Assembly: GCA_013076295.1 (NCBI GenBank)
Contig: RQOL01000024.1
Span: 2,557,158 to 2,621,157 of the forward strand
DNA from: Sanderia malayensis
Lineage: Eukaryota > Cnidaria > Scyphozoa > Semaeostomeae > Pelagiidae
Length of the DNA stretch: 64,000 nt
Reading direction: 5' to 3'
Shown here: in pieces, positions 36,701-48,600 of the stretch
Layout: every line of letters begins with the position of its first letter
Numbering within the stretch: the first letter of the stretch is position 1
The notes under the pieces: generated by a model
Told to the model about the DNA's origin: nothing
What the model saw: only the letters and a program-made list of their open reading frames with translations
Databases searched by the model: none
Translations under genes and position numbers: made by a program

Positions 36701-38644
36701 GGAAAAGAATCTCCTAACAGCCCCAAGCAATAGATCATCTGCTCCACCGACCCCTATGTCGGCAGCTTCCGGCATCTCCCCTTCCCCCTCACCCTTACCT
36801 GATGATCTGGACCCTTCGAGCATCAGTCCGTCGTGGCCTAACACACCTACATCACCAGTAAGTATCTATTTTTGTTTTTGCCTTGATAGTTTTTTCAGTT
36901 GGAAATATTAAACTCTGGTCTTCGATTCCCACCTTAGCGAGGACTTGTCATAATGTTACACTTTATCTTTTGCAGACTGCCCGACGGTTGTTGCAGTCTC
37001 AATCACCAGCAAGATTCGACCAGGTCTGTAGTACTTCTTTAGTAACGTCTGGAGATTCTACGAGTTCTTAACTCGCTTTCATTAGCTCGTAGCTACACAT
37101 TCATTGCTCCTCTCAGCTCCTGTACATGCTTCTGACAGCTTCTGGCAGCTTCTGGAAGTTTCTTCTTGCTCCTGATTACTCCCAGAAGTTTCTTCTTGCT
37201 CCTGTCAGCTTCTGGAAGTTTCTGCTTGCTCCTGACTACTCCCGGATGTGTCTAATAGCCCCTGACAGCCCCTGATGTTTCACTAATGTACCCCTCTCTG
37301 TCTCCTTCAGCTATCGAAACTCTACGATTTATCAGAGGACGAAGAAAGAAGGACGTTTCTTGACAAGTACCTTGCATTCATGAGTGTCAATGGTATGCGA
37401 TTACTAGTCATTTCTAATCACCCCCGCGTGAGATCATACCCCGCGCTTGAGCCGTCAATGTGTGACATCATTGCCAATTTATATGATAGCCCTATTACCT
37501 GCTTCTTTTTACCACAGGTACACCAGTAACGAAGGTTCCTGTCGTATGTAAACGGCCTTTGGATCTTTATCGTTTATTCCGCTTAGTTTTGGAAAGAGGA
37601 GGTATACAAGAGGTAAGAATTGCCATTGGCACATGCATTACGATGCCTCTCATTTCAAAAGCTCCTAGTCTTTGCCGTGTTAGTTAAATGCCGTGTGCTT
37701 CTAAATTACCGTAATGCTTCAATTAAACGCTCCATCGAATAGAGGTACCCCCTAAAATATCAAAAAATTTAATAAACGCCTCGGGCGTTTGAAGCATTAT
37801 GGTAAGCGCCCTATTCATAATTAAATACCCTGCAGTGAATATTTATACGCCCATGGCGACCGTCTCGTTAAATTAAACGCCTGATTGCTAAGACTGATTG
37901 TCGATGCTCATTTTGCAGGTTTTAAAAAAGAAGCAGTTCAGAGAAGTACTGAAGGCGCTGAATATGCCGTCGAACAACAGTTCTTTGGCATACACGGTGA
38001 AGAACAATTACACGAAGTACTTGCTTGCATTTGAGAGCAAAATGAAGGGCATGTTTCTCAAGGCATGGCAGAGCAGTGAAGATGCTAAGCCCACATCCGA
38101 CAAAAACGTACCGACAATCGCATTGAACGATACGATACCAACAGGCATGAAAGATTTGAATCAGACGTCAATCATGACCTCTCAGAACATGGCCAGATCT
38201 TCACAAGGTCCTGCTATGCCAGACACTGGCCTGCGTGATTGGCAACAAGTAAATGATGCGAATAATCAAGCTGCTGTGGCTTATCAGATGGCCAACCGAC
38301 TGCCAGGACAGATGCCTTTCAGTCAGAATAACGCAGCAGCTGTCGGATCGTCGTCTTTCAATCAGACACGACCCACGTTCGGTCGGACGTCGTATGCGAA
38401 TAACTCACCCGATATGTCGGGTGGCGGATACGGTCCGATGACGTCATTTATGCGATTTCAGCGCCCGAACCCGGCGAATTTCCCGCGCAATCCGAATCAA
38501 CCGTACGCCGCGCAGTCGTTTCCGAATCCAATGCAGCAGAATCCGTTGTCGCCGTCATGGCCGAGGAATTACGCCGCGCGGCAAGTTTCCGGTCCGCCGG
38601 AGCTGTTCCCAGAGGGACTCCAGAGATCCCCTTGGATGCAATCG

Positions 38645-38678
<34 letters not shown>

Positions 38679-41653
38679 AACAACAGCAACAACAACAACA
38701 GATGCCAGTGAGCAGAAATCCACAGTACATGAATAGCAAAGAGCAACGCTTGTCCAATAAACTCAAAGGATTTTTGTCTTCGCAAAAGGACCAAGACACG
38801 CCTTGGCCAACGAATAAAGGACCAAACATTCCTCTTAAGCCGAAGCGATCTAGCACACCCGGTACTAATGATTTGGCAGCCGGTCAGGTTCAACAGAAAC
38901 CCGCTCTGCATGCCAACGTCAAGCGAGAATCACTGACATTCCCATCGAATTCAGTAGAGAATACAAAGCCCATGCTTACGAAACGCGCCAAACTCACGTC
39001 TAAAGAACTTGGTATGTACACACAGCCACCCTTGATATAACAAGTTACTATGATACTGGTTGCTTACTTACTCTGATTGCCAGTACTTAAGCTTGGCTGG
39101 CTAATCTTGAGCTTCGATAGCTTCGAAGCTGGTAGATTAGGAGCCTATAGTACCCCTAGTTATTTGCTAATACCCTTTTAGCTAGCTCAGTTTATTGATA
39201 ATCAGTCTCTTTTATTGATTAGGATTGTCTTGTTTTTAACCGTGTTTATGTCTTGTTTTTATCCGTGTTTGTGCCTTGTATTTCACTGTGTTTATGTCTT
39301 GTATTTAACCGTGTTTATATCTTGTATTTAACCGTGTTTATGTGCTTGGTTTGCAGGGCCAGTTGAAGCGTGGCGCATTATGATGTCTCTGAAGTCTGGG
39401 ATGCTTTCGGAGTGCACTTGGGCAATCGATACGTTGAACATCCTGTTGCATGATGACAAAACCATTTCATACTTTCACCTACCACAACTACCTGGACTGT
39501 TGGACACGTTAATGGACCATTTCAGACGATGCTGCATCGATGCATTTGGCTTGCTGGACAATGTGGAGGCGCCTATCATCACCGAGACAGACGAACCATC
39601 ACGTAGCGACCCGAATGAAGCATCTGCGAAGGAGCGCAAACGAACTAGCAAGGAAGCACTGAACGGCCTGTGGGTCGGTGTCGTAAAGAATTCCATAAAG
39701 AGCTACACGGCAACAGTTGCATCATATTGCGTGCCGGATACTGACAAGGATACGTTTTATGTGACTGAGAACACGTGGAAGGATGGTGGAGCAGATGATA
39801 CCTCGCATATCGAGGTCTGTTTCCCCAGGAAGCAAGGTTCGGGTCCCGCGGTGCATAACATTCGTCAGTCTGTTGAAAGAGTAAGCGATGATGGTCTAAT
39901 AGGTAAGGAGAATGGCAATGCAGGTAAGGCCGACGAAGGCAAGGATGCTGCTAAAGGTGTGGAGATGGAGAATGGTGTGAAGGGTCCTTCTAAAAGAAAG
40001 CTCAAGTTTCTGAATAGTTCTGATATCACAAGGAGCGATTTGCTGCGCGACTCTCTGGATGAGATGAAACGGAGTCAGAAATTTGAGAGTATGAGGAAAT
40101 TTGGTGATAAATTACTGAATCATGTCACGATGGATATAGCTACAAATAAATCGACTAAAGGTGTGAACAATAGTCTGACGCCCGCTCTCAAAGATAGCGG
40201 AGGAAAGTGCAAAGGTCCCGCGGTTTCGGTTCCCGTTAACGGTACAGATGTGACTACGGATGAGTGTGAAGAGGAGATGCACAGGATTAGTGCACGCGGG
40301 AAAGTCAATAAATCGCTTCAACGGACCCCAAACGACGCCGAGGCAAATAGGCCGCGCGGCGAAACTGCGTGTTCAGATGACAAAGTAGATAATGACGATA
40401 ATGATGGGTCTTTGACGAAGCAGCCAAGCAATTTGGATTCATTTGAGACGTTTAAAGCGATGACTATACTTGAGGATGGCTTATTACAACCGAAAGTGAA
40501 GCTTGAGGAAGCCGTTGGAGATTTGTGCAGCACGCTGGAGTTAGATCTTGATTATACGAAGCAATACCTCGATACATCCAAGGAGTTTATCGGCTACTTG
40601 AAAAACCGACTGACCAGTGAGAACCGGGGGAAAGTACCGTGTCAGGAAGCTTTCACACCGGAAAATTCGCCGTTTTGTTCCCGGACTGATACACGAGAAT
40701 CGATTGTATCGCGTTTAGTATCAGTTTCGAATATTTTTCGCTCCCTCTCTTTCGTCTCGGGTAACGACAACGACCTGGCCAACCATCCCGGGTTGCTACT
40801 CCTCATCGGACGTCTATTATTATACCGGCACGAGCATCCGGTCACCGACCACTCGGAATTTCGACTCACTCAAGAGGATTCTGACGTAACGCATCAACAA
40901 CAACACGAAATATTCCAAGATGACTTGATGACAAGTGGCCCGTGTTTGGAGGGATTGAGATCTGTACAAGAGAACATTCTCGTCATCTTAGCCAACGTAG
41001 CTGGACAAATCGATTTATCGCGCTATTCTGAGAAAATCGTACTACCACTGTTAGACGGATTGCTTCATTGGGTCGTGTGTAAGTCTTCAGCGGCAATTGA
41101 CCCCATGCCAACAGCCCCCAGCAAGTACGCCCTCTCACCTAAACGACTCGCCCTTGAAACGCTCGCCAAGCTAAGTATCACGGATAGCAACGTGGATTTA
41201 ATACTAGCCACTCCGCCCGTCAGCCGCTTAAACAACGTTTTCAAGGAACTCGTTAAGGCCATCGGCGTGCGCACGTCTATTCCCGTTCGCGAATTTGCCG
41301 TCGTCGTTTTGGACAATCTCGCGCATGGCGAGAATATAGTACCGCTGATTCTCGAGCAGAAGTCGTGCGTGAACAGTGTGCTGCTGTTTCTCGAAGAAGC
41401 CGAGCGGAATACGTCATCGTATGTATCGGCCGGGGGCGTTGTACAGCCAGGACTTAGCGCTGAAGACGTCTGCGGAACGAGCGTGAACATGCTGCGACGC
41501 GCGGCGGATATTCTGCTTTGTTTGACGCGCGGATCGGACGAGCGGTCGCCGTTTTTACCCTACATACATAGACTGTTGTCATTGGCCACATCACAAATGA
41601 TGGACACCAGCGTACTGAAAATTCTATCCGAAATCATGTTCGAGCTGAGATGA
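30730..41653 (+). CDS. ARID1: ARID1 (BAF250/Osa), SWI/SNF subunit
   Basis: Large ARID subunit of the canonical BAF chromatin-remodelling complex. Exons 30730-31212, 33291-33557, 34323-34416, 35547-36125, 36279-36419, 36679-36857, 36976-37023, 37311-37392, 37518-37612, 37919-39011, 39357-41653; 1785 residues in frame (human ARID1A about 2285). The N-terminal half is low complexity, rich in Gln, Asn, Ser, Pro and Met, with an Ala run near residue 300. The ARID lies at about 598-700: LSKLYDLSEDEERRTFLDKY, RPLDLYRLFRLVLERGGIQEV and NNYTKYLLAFE. A polyQ run is near 897-918. The last exon encodes the BAF250 C-terminal armadillo-like domain: MMSLKSGMLSECTWAIDTLN, NHPGLLLLIGRLLLYRHEHP, LALETLAKLSITDSNVDLIL. 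An in-frame stop precedes the ATG, which has a good context. One gene corresponds to vertebrate ARID1A and ARID1B. Confidence 0.96.
33193..33275 (+). repeat. ~19-bp minisatellite before ARID1 exon 2
   Basis: Four to five copies of CAACATTAAGATGTATT in the 15-100 bp before the acceptor at 33290. The array replaces the usual pyrimidine tract region. Confidence 0.75.
37105..37285 (+). repeat. Intronic repeat, CTGACAGCTTCTGGAAGTTT units
   Basis: Imperfect units of 10-50 bp with CTTCTTGCTCCTG and CAGCTTCTGG, just before the ARID1 acceptor at 37310. Confidence 0.7.
37707..37804 (+). mobile_element. Short MITE, family C
   Basis: 98 bp, palindromic ends TACCGTAATGCTTCAATTAA and TTTGAAGCATTATGGTA; inside, AATAAACGCC and GGGCGTTT. 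Same family as 59573-59721. In the ARID1 intron after 37612. Confidence 0.8.
38641..38701 (+). repeat. CAA/CAG polyglutamine tract in ARID1
   Basis: About 20 Gln codons, mostly CAA interrupted by CAG, inside exon 37919-39011. The CAA interruptions reduce slippage. The minus strand gives a spurious Leu/Cys-rich ORF. Confidence 0.9.
39226..39341 (+). repeat. ~24-bp minisatellite before last ARID1 exon
   Basis: Five copies of TAACCGTGTTTATGTCTTGT ending 15 bp before the acceptor at 39356. Confidence 0.8.
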
Positions 41654-42249
41654 AAAAGGCCATTGATAGATGAAGTAATGTATTATCATTTTTAGACGCC
41701 CACTGCCACTATCCCTACTGGCCGTGTGCCAAGATAATTGTACACAACAATGGAACAAGTGCCTGGAATCATTACGTAATTGTTGTCGATTTCGAAGGTG
41801 ATATTACATTGGGATCCTCGTGTTGTTAATGAACTGATGATAGAAGGATAGTGTTATGCTTGGTTCGGGTGCAACTGCTTCGTTTGCATCTGATCGTCCT
41901 GATTTGACGCTTTTAATACGTACATTCTTCTGTTTTACCACGAAGGTGTATAGAATATTCATACACAGCAATCTTACCTATCGATGTCGCCGTTTTGTCA
42001 AGACAGATATATTATTAACACCAACGATTTGCAGATAAATAGAGAGATAGATAGTACACACAGTAATATAGTGTTAGCTATACGCTGGTATAATTATGTG
42101 CGAATAATTATGCGAATTGTTATTATGCGAATGATAATACAAATATTATATAGCTGTCTTGGCTTGGCTTCATCCTCTCTGCAACTCTTCGTTGTATTTT
42201 GTTTCAATAATTTTGAGAATTTGACTTATTCAAAACTGTAACCATATTA

Positions 42250-42255
42250 AATAAA
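42250..42255 (+). terminator. Poly(A) signal AATAAA, likely ARID1
   Basis: AATAAA about 600 bp past the ARID1 stop, followed by TTGTTTTATATG, a U-rich context. Confidence 0.6.
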
Positions 42256-42481
42256 ATTGTTTTATATGTAGCCGGAATGATTGTAAAAAACGGAGAGGTT
42301 CTTTTGCATGCAGCAAGTTAATCTAAGGAAGATGATAATTTAAGGTTGCTTTTCAGTAAATTTGTGTCTCATTTTCTTGTGCAATCTTTCAAAGTGTGCA
42401 AGCAAAACTTTGAAAGTCAAAGAAGGTTTTGAAGTCTGAGCTGCGCAGCATCATGTTTTGGGTACTGCGGAGGAGAATGCA

Positions 42482-42543
42482 TGACGTAATAAGGTGCCAA
42501 GTTGTTGCTGTCCATAAGGTGACGTAAGTACAAAATGGCGGAT
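42482..42543 (+). promoter_or_regulatory. Putative IBTK promoter: two TGACGTAA sites and ATGGCGG
   Basis: TGACGTAA occurs at 42482 and 42520 (CRE/ATF-type sites). Eight bases later is CAAAATGGCGGATG, the core of a YY1-type element that in animals often marks the transcription start of housekeeping genes. About 130 bp before the IBTK ATG. Confidence 0.45.
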
Positions 42544-42594
42544 GAACATACGAAAGTCAGCATGGTTGATGATTATCGAAGAATGGAGCCTTAG
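42535..42594 (+). other. Possible upstream ORF in IBTK leader
   Basis: ATG in a strong context (AAAATGG) opens a 19-codon frame starting MADEHTKV that stops at 42594, 81 bp before the IBTK ATG. It overlaps the ATGGCGG element, so it may equally lie at or upstream of the start site. Confidence 0.3.
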
Positions 42595-42675
42595 GGCATG
42601 TAAGCAAGCTAGTTAAGAAGTGAAAGGTTGTTGATTGTATCATGAACGATGTTGTAGATACGTTTCTTCATCAAA

Positions 42676-45600
42676 ATGTCGGTTGTCTGCCCAGTTTGGT
42701 GGGATTTCTCGGATTGTTTTGCCGAGAAGTGTCTAAGCTCGTTCCATGTAGAGTACTTTCTGTCAGCCATAACGCGAGAAAGTCTGGATGATTTGAAAGT
42801 GTTATCGAAGACAAGATGTAAACATGCTGCATATTTAATTGACGAACTGGGAAGGTATGTTTTAACATGCAGTTGCTATAATAGTAGCCCCAAAAAAATG
42901 GGGAGGACTTTGTAAGAAAATTTTGAAGACGACGCCCACTTTAATGGAAGCCACGCCCACTTAAAAAGAGAACCTTTGTAAGTTTCTTGAACAACGAGTG
43001 CTCTGTTTGCTTCATCTATGATTCCCATCGATGGTTTCCATAAGTCCTTTTCACTTTATTCAACAACAAATTCTTCTCCTGTGCCATGGTCCCCTCCCCC
43101 CTAAGTATTTCTCCTCGGATTTTAGTGATTTCAAAAATCAGTCCTGAAAGATATTGGGGAGACATGTCCTCCCCAGTTCTTCCTGTGTCGCTGCCTCTGC
43201 GTCTGCATGCAAGGTTTGGAGCAGCGAACCTGAGATAAACAGTAGAACAATAGAATAGAACAATAAAATTATAACATTCCCATAACATTATAGCAGTCAA
43301 TAAAATATTGACCCTGTCTATTCGCAGAACTCCATTGCATATCGCTGTCTCCTGTGGTAGATATGATGTTGCAGAATGGTTGGTTGAAGAATGCAGTGTT
43401 GATATTGGACAGAGGGATAGAGACGGATGGAATGCACTTCATAGAAGTCTTTATTATGGCAATATTCATTGTGCAGTGCTATTGCTGCAGGTAAAGGATA
43501 CATGCCAAGTTTGCAAATGTTGTTAAGTGTCCCAGGGTGTGTGTCCACTATAGTGTATCCTTAAGTCTGCTCCTATTATTGAGGTTTGCCATTGATTTTT
43601 AGCATGGTCTTGACTATTCTGTGCATGACAAGGAAGGACTGAGCCCTCTCCAGCTAGTTCAAATGGATTCACGAATAGAGAAAGACGATTTTGACAAAAG
43701 TGAGTAAAACATATATGATTCTTTTCTTTTCTAGCACAAATCTGCTGTCAGTGCAAACTTCCATTTTGCGAGCAGTTTGAAATTTGTTTTGTTTTGACTT
43801 GTTTATGTAACTTGTTTATGTAACTTGTTTACGAGTTACTTCTTTCATTTGAATTGTTACTCCCACTTTCTTCTTTAATTTCCCAGTAACTTTAATTTCA
43901 TTAATTTAGTAATTAAAGACATAAACAGTCGTACAGTATATGTTCATTGTGATAATAATTATGATAATTTATTAACCAATCGTGTTTTGCTATTTATAAT
44001 CTTGCAAACTTCTTTTCCCAGGTTGCAAATCTGATGTTTATGTGTGGGGCAACAATTCAAATTCCGTCTTGGGGCAACCTAGTTTTAAAAATAGCATACA
44101 GCATCCAGAACTTATTGATTATTTTAAGACAGAAAAAATTGAAAAAAGCAGAAATATTGACAGTTATATGTCATCTCAACGACCAAGTAATTCTGGTGTG
44201 AAACAGGTTTGATGTTTTCAGCGATACCTCGTTGCCCTTATCTCCAAATAATCAATTTACAGTCGTTGTTTTTGTTGCCAAAGCTGTAATCTTATGGGCT
44301 ATTGTTTGTCTATTATCTGTTTTTTGTAGGTCGCTTTAAGTAAATACCATTCAGTATTTTTATGCGAAGATGGAAGTGTCTTCACCTGCGGACATGGAAG
44401 AGGTGGACGGTTGGGTCACAGAGATGAGATATCTATCCTTGTAAGTCCTTAAACAATTTCTGCTTTATTGGCAAAGTGCTGCTCTTATAAGCGCCCCTTT
44501 TGTTACAGGCATTGTTCTTTAGTCAATCAGAAATCCAGATGTATGCGTAACAGCAAGGCTTGTATCATCGTGCTCATGTTTCTTTTAGTCTCCAACGCGA
44601 ATTAAAGCCCTCAGTGGTACATTTTGCACTTCTATAGCAGCAGCCAATGACCACACTTTGGTACTTGATCAAATGTAAGCTTATTCACTACTCGTGATGG
44701 TTATATAGCAGCAATGACGTTTCTAACAGCATTTGATGATTGGAACAATGGATACTCACTTAGTTTTTCATTGGTTTTCACAGGGGGCAAGTTTACAGTT
44801 TTGGTTTGAACACGTATCATCAACTAGGACACCATCCTGCGCCGACACAATGTCTTATACCTAAAATGGTTTGTAAACAATATTAAGAAATATCAACTTT
44901 TTTATTCTATCAACATTCTCACATTATACTTTACTTAAAAAATCAAATTTGAAGAACTTAACGAAAAGGTTCGACAACATTTGCAGGAGAAAACTAAACC
45001 TAAAACTAAACTTTTGCGATGCTCAGATGTTTTCATGCGTGCTCTCCTTTGTCACCTCTTATCACTTTTAACACGACTGTTGCTTGTTTTCTCATTAGTT
45101 CGCTTGTTTGTAGATAACACACAAGTCACTGAAAGGAAAGATAAGTATTGGTATTGCAGCTGCCCGTTTTCACAGTGCAATATTCACAAAAAACGAACTG
45201 TTTACATTCGGATTAAATGCTGGACAACTTGGTATGATGCAGTATTTTTAAAAATATAAAAATGAAAATAAAAGTACAAAAATAAATATGTTTATTTTTT
45301 ATGTAGGATTTTCCTTTACTCTCGTATTTTGATGAATTATTAAATACAGCCTTCTATTTTGTCAGCTCAGCATCACGTGATTGAGACTGGCTTCTAATTG
45401 GTCCTATTTATTCTATTTACTTCTATTGTTGACTGTATTTTAGGTCATTCTCATGGCAACGAGCTGCAGTCCATTCCTCGGGTACGTTAAAGAGTACTTG
45501 ATAACGGGTCAAGCCCGAAACGTTGTTATTCTTTATTTCAAGTCGCTTGAAGCTTTTATTTTTTTGAATTAAATATTTTACTGTGTTACGTTAAAGAGTG

Positions 45601-48600
45601 TTCACACATATTTTGTAATCTCGCATATAACCGTGATGCTTCTTTCATAATCTCAAACTCGTTTTTCCAGCCTCGCATCTACTTTTGAAACCTCCAACTT
45701 GCTTGTCCATTCTCATATAGACTTCTACAACAGTAAAAACCCGCATATAAGAACCAATGGATTAAGAACCTTCAGGGTGATATTTCTGCTCAAAACAATA
45801 GAAGAAACAATAGCCTATTGTCTTGGAACAATATGCTGGAAGGAAAATTACAGGTTCTTCTATGCGGGTTTTTACTGTATGTCATGATTTGTCTTGTGCA
45901 TCTTTTGTAATTTCTTTGATTTGCTTGCAGCTTTCATTGTTTGCCAAAACGGAAGACACCGATATTGCGCATGTGGCCGTATCTGATGGAGCGACGGGCT
46001 GCTGCATGTGCAATGGAGATGTTTACATTTTACAAGATTATGGTTACAGAAAAATTGCTAAGAGGTTTGATTGTTCAAGCTATAGCTTTGATTTGAAATA
46101 CTGTTTTCAGAATTCTTAAGATTACATTGTCATATTTACCTGTAACTCATCTTATCTGTTTGTACATCTTCGTATCTGCTTGTACATCCTTTTTTCTGCA
46201 TGTTCATTATCATATCTTTTTGTAAATATTTGTCTTTTTCTCTATCTTCATATCTTTTTGTTCACATTCATATCTGTTTTTTCATCGTTATATTAGTTTT
46301 TACATTTTCTTATCTGCTTGTGCATCTTTCTCTCTGTTTGCCCATCTTTATATCTTTATGTATCTTTGTATTACCTCGTTAATCTCTATATCAACTTGTA
46401 TATCTTTCTCTATTATTATTATTATTTTTTGTTTGCTTTACATTAGGCTGAACATCTTCATATTTTATTGCATCTTCATTTATCTGTCTGTATTTCTTCA
46501 TTCTGTATAACTATCACCAATCTCTTATTCAAGAATGATGATCACGAAGCTAGTCATGTCCGGTGGAGAACTTGAATCGAAGTTACTTACTGGTTTGCAA
46601 AATAAAGACACGGATAAACTATGCGTTCTAGCCCTTCAATCCAACGGCAGAGTGAGTAGACCACATGTATCATGTCTTCCAGCCTGAACAGATAATATTC
46701 TTACTAGTTGAATAATGTTTCTGCATGATAACATTCCCTGGCTTGAGGGTGAAATACATTCTTTGATCGGCAGGTTTTCATTTTCGTTCTCTTTCTGACG
46801 TACTACTCCGATGAGTGTCAGACGAAAAGCTTTAGTATTTTTTATTATGTTTCGCTATGTTTCAGATTTTGAACGCTATTGTGAAATACATTTGCTATGC
46901 ACACGATGGTGTGCAATGATTAACGCAATATGAATTTGCATTTTTGTTATATATTTTTATCATCTTCTAGGTTTATTGTTGGAAGCAGGGATATCAGAAT
47001 TTCAAAGATTGTGCTTGGGAGGGAAAAATGACTGGAAAGGGTACTTAAACCATGAGATATAAAATTCTTGATTCTATATACAATTGCCGATAGATTGCAG
47101 TGAGAAATTTCGTCTGTTACCTTGTAGTTGTTGATATAAGCCTTGGGAAGCATATTCTCTTTGTAACAGGTAATTAATTAATTTATAGTAATTTAGAGTT
47201 TATTTGAAGTTTTAAGTGTTTAAGTGGATTTTATGATTGTTTATTCTATGTTCTAGACGACAGAGTTGCGTTTCAAGGATTTTTCAAGGGAACCAAATCC
47301 TCCCCCACCGCAAAGCAGGGACAAGAGTCGAAAACCACTCCAAGCAAAGTCGTCCAAACATCTTCTTTTTCTTTGACTGAATTGGCTGAAAGGAAGAAAC
47401 GACGCAAGGAAGAAGAGGAAGACATTATGGTTCAGCGAGTTCCCCTGATTTACCGTGGCCACCAAGTTGCTTGTGATGTGAAGAGCAGGGCATTTGCCGT
47501 TCTGCAACATGATCCACACATTGGGTATGCATTGTTTTCAATCTCTCCCACCCTTCTAAAAGCCCTTTATAATAAGTACGGCATTTTGATGAAAGCTATC
47601 TCTATCTGTTGGATTCTATTAGTGTACCATGCAATGAGAATTATATCGTTTATTTTGTAATTTTTTAGTCTGAATTCGTGCCCATATGCCAGCTTGAGTT
47701 CTATGGACAATGACATGCATGATCTTTTAAACGAGGCTGACATATCAGATGGCATTGCCGATGTTCAAATCGAGGTTGGATTGCATTAATCAAGATTCAA
47801 ATATTTTGTATAAATTGAGGATAGGAGAATACTTCCTTTCTTGTTGATAAACCCGTTTATTGATAAATGTTTTTTTAATATTTTCTCAGACTAAAGACAG
47901 AATACTTCCGGCACATTACTTCATATTGGCTTCTCGACTGCCTCTTCATGATTTAGAGGCTGTGTCTCGTTTTGATCGCATTTCTCAAAAGCATGTGATA
48001 AAATTTAAGAGCTATAGCAGTGAAGTTGTCAAGCGTTGGCTGACGGATCTGTACAACGGAATAACTTCAAAATCATTGGACAATGTCAATGGAAGAATGG
48101 GTACGATAAAGGAAGCTAAAAGAGTGCCTGCCAATGATCTTGAGGGAACAAGCGATGATGTAATCGAGGCTATGACGCGTTTCTCATTACGAGACCTGGA
48201 TAGTCCGGATGTTATTGACTGTAAGGATAATGTCGACAGGTCTAATACATTAGTCGCGAATGGTTTGCATAAATTATCAAAACGAGGTCGCAAGAAGAAG
48301 AATCAAAAGGAGGCTCAAGGGAAGGAGTCGACAAAGCACAAAAATACAGCAAGGTGAAAAATAGAAAGATCTAGTCTGTACTTATATATAAGATGAAAGT
48401 GAAAAATCGAAGCGTAGGAGCATATTATCTGCTATAGTAGACAAACGTTATGGGACACTTTGTGTGTCCCATAACTTTTATAAATTTCGCACGCATTCTT
48501 CACCCCCTCTCTTCCTCTAAACAATGTTGTCTTCAGAGAAAGGCATATAAAGTATTGATACATTGGGCCTGTGGGAGAGAACAACATTGTTTAGGGGGAA

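Larger units (their letters stand above)
41654..42675. other. ARID1 3' UTR and IBTK promoter region
   Basis: About 600 bp of 3' UTR up to AATAAA at 42250, then some 420 bp carrying the IBTK promoter and 5' leader. Confidence 0.6.

Noticed and set aside
38448..38911. Minus-strand ORFs with poly-Leu, poly-Val or poly-Cys
   Set aside because: Antisense of the CAA/CAG tract in ARID1.
44981..45259. 92-codon plus-strand ORF
   Set aside because: It runs through the true IBTK exon 45114-45231 in the wrong frame; the right frame gives the RCC1 segment IGIAAARFH.
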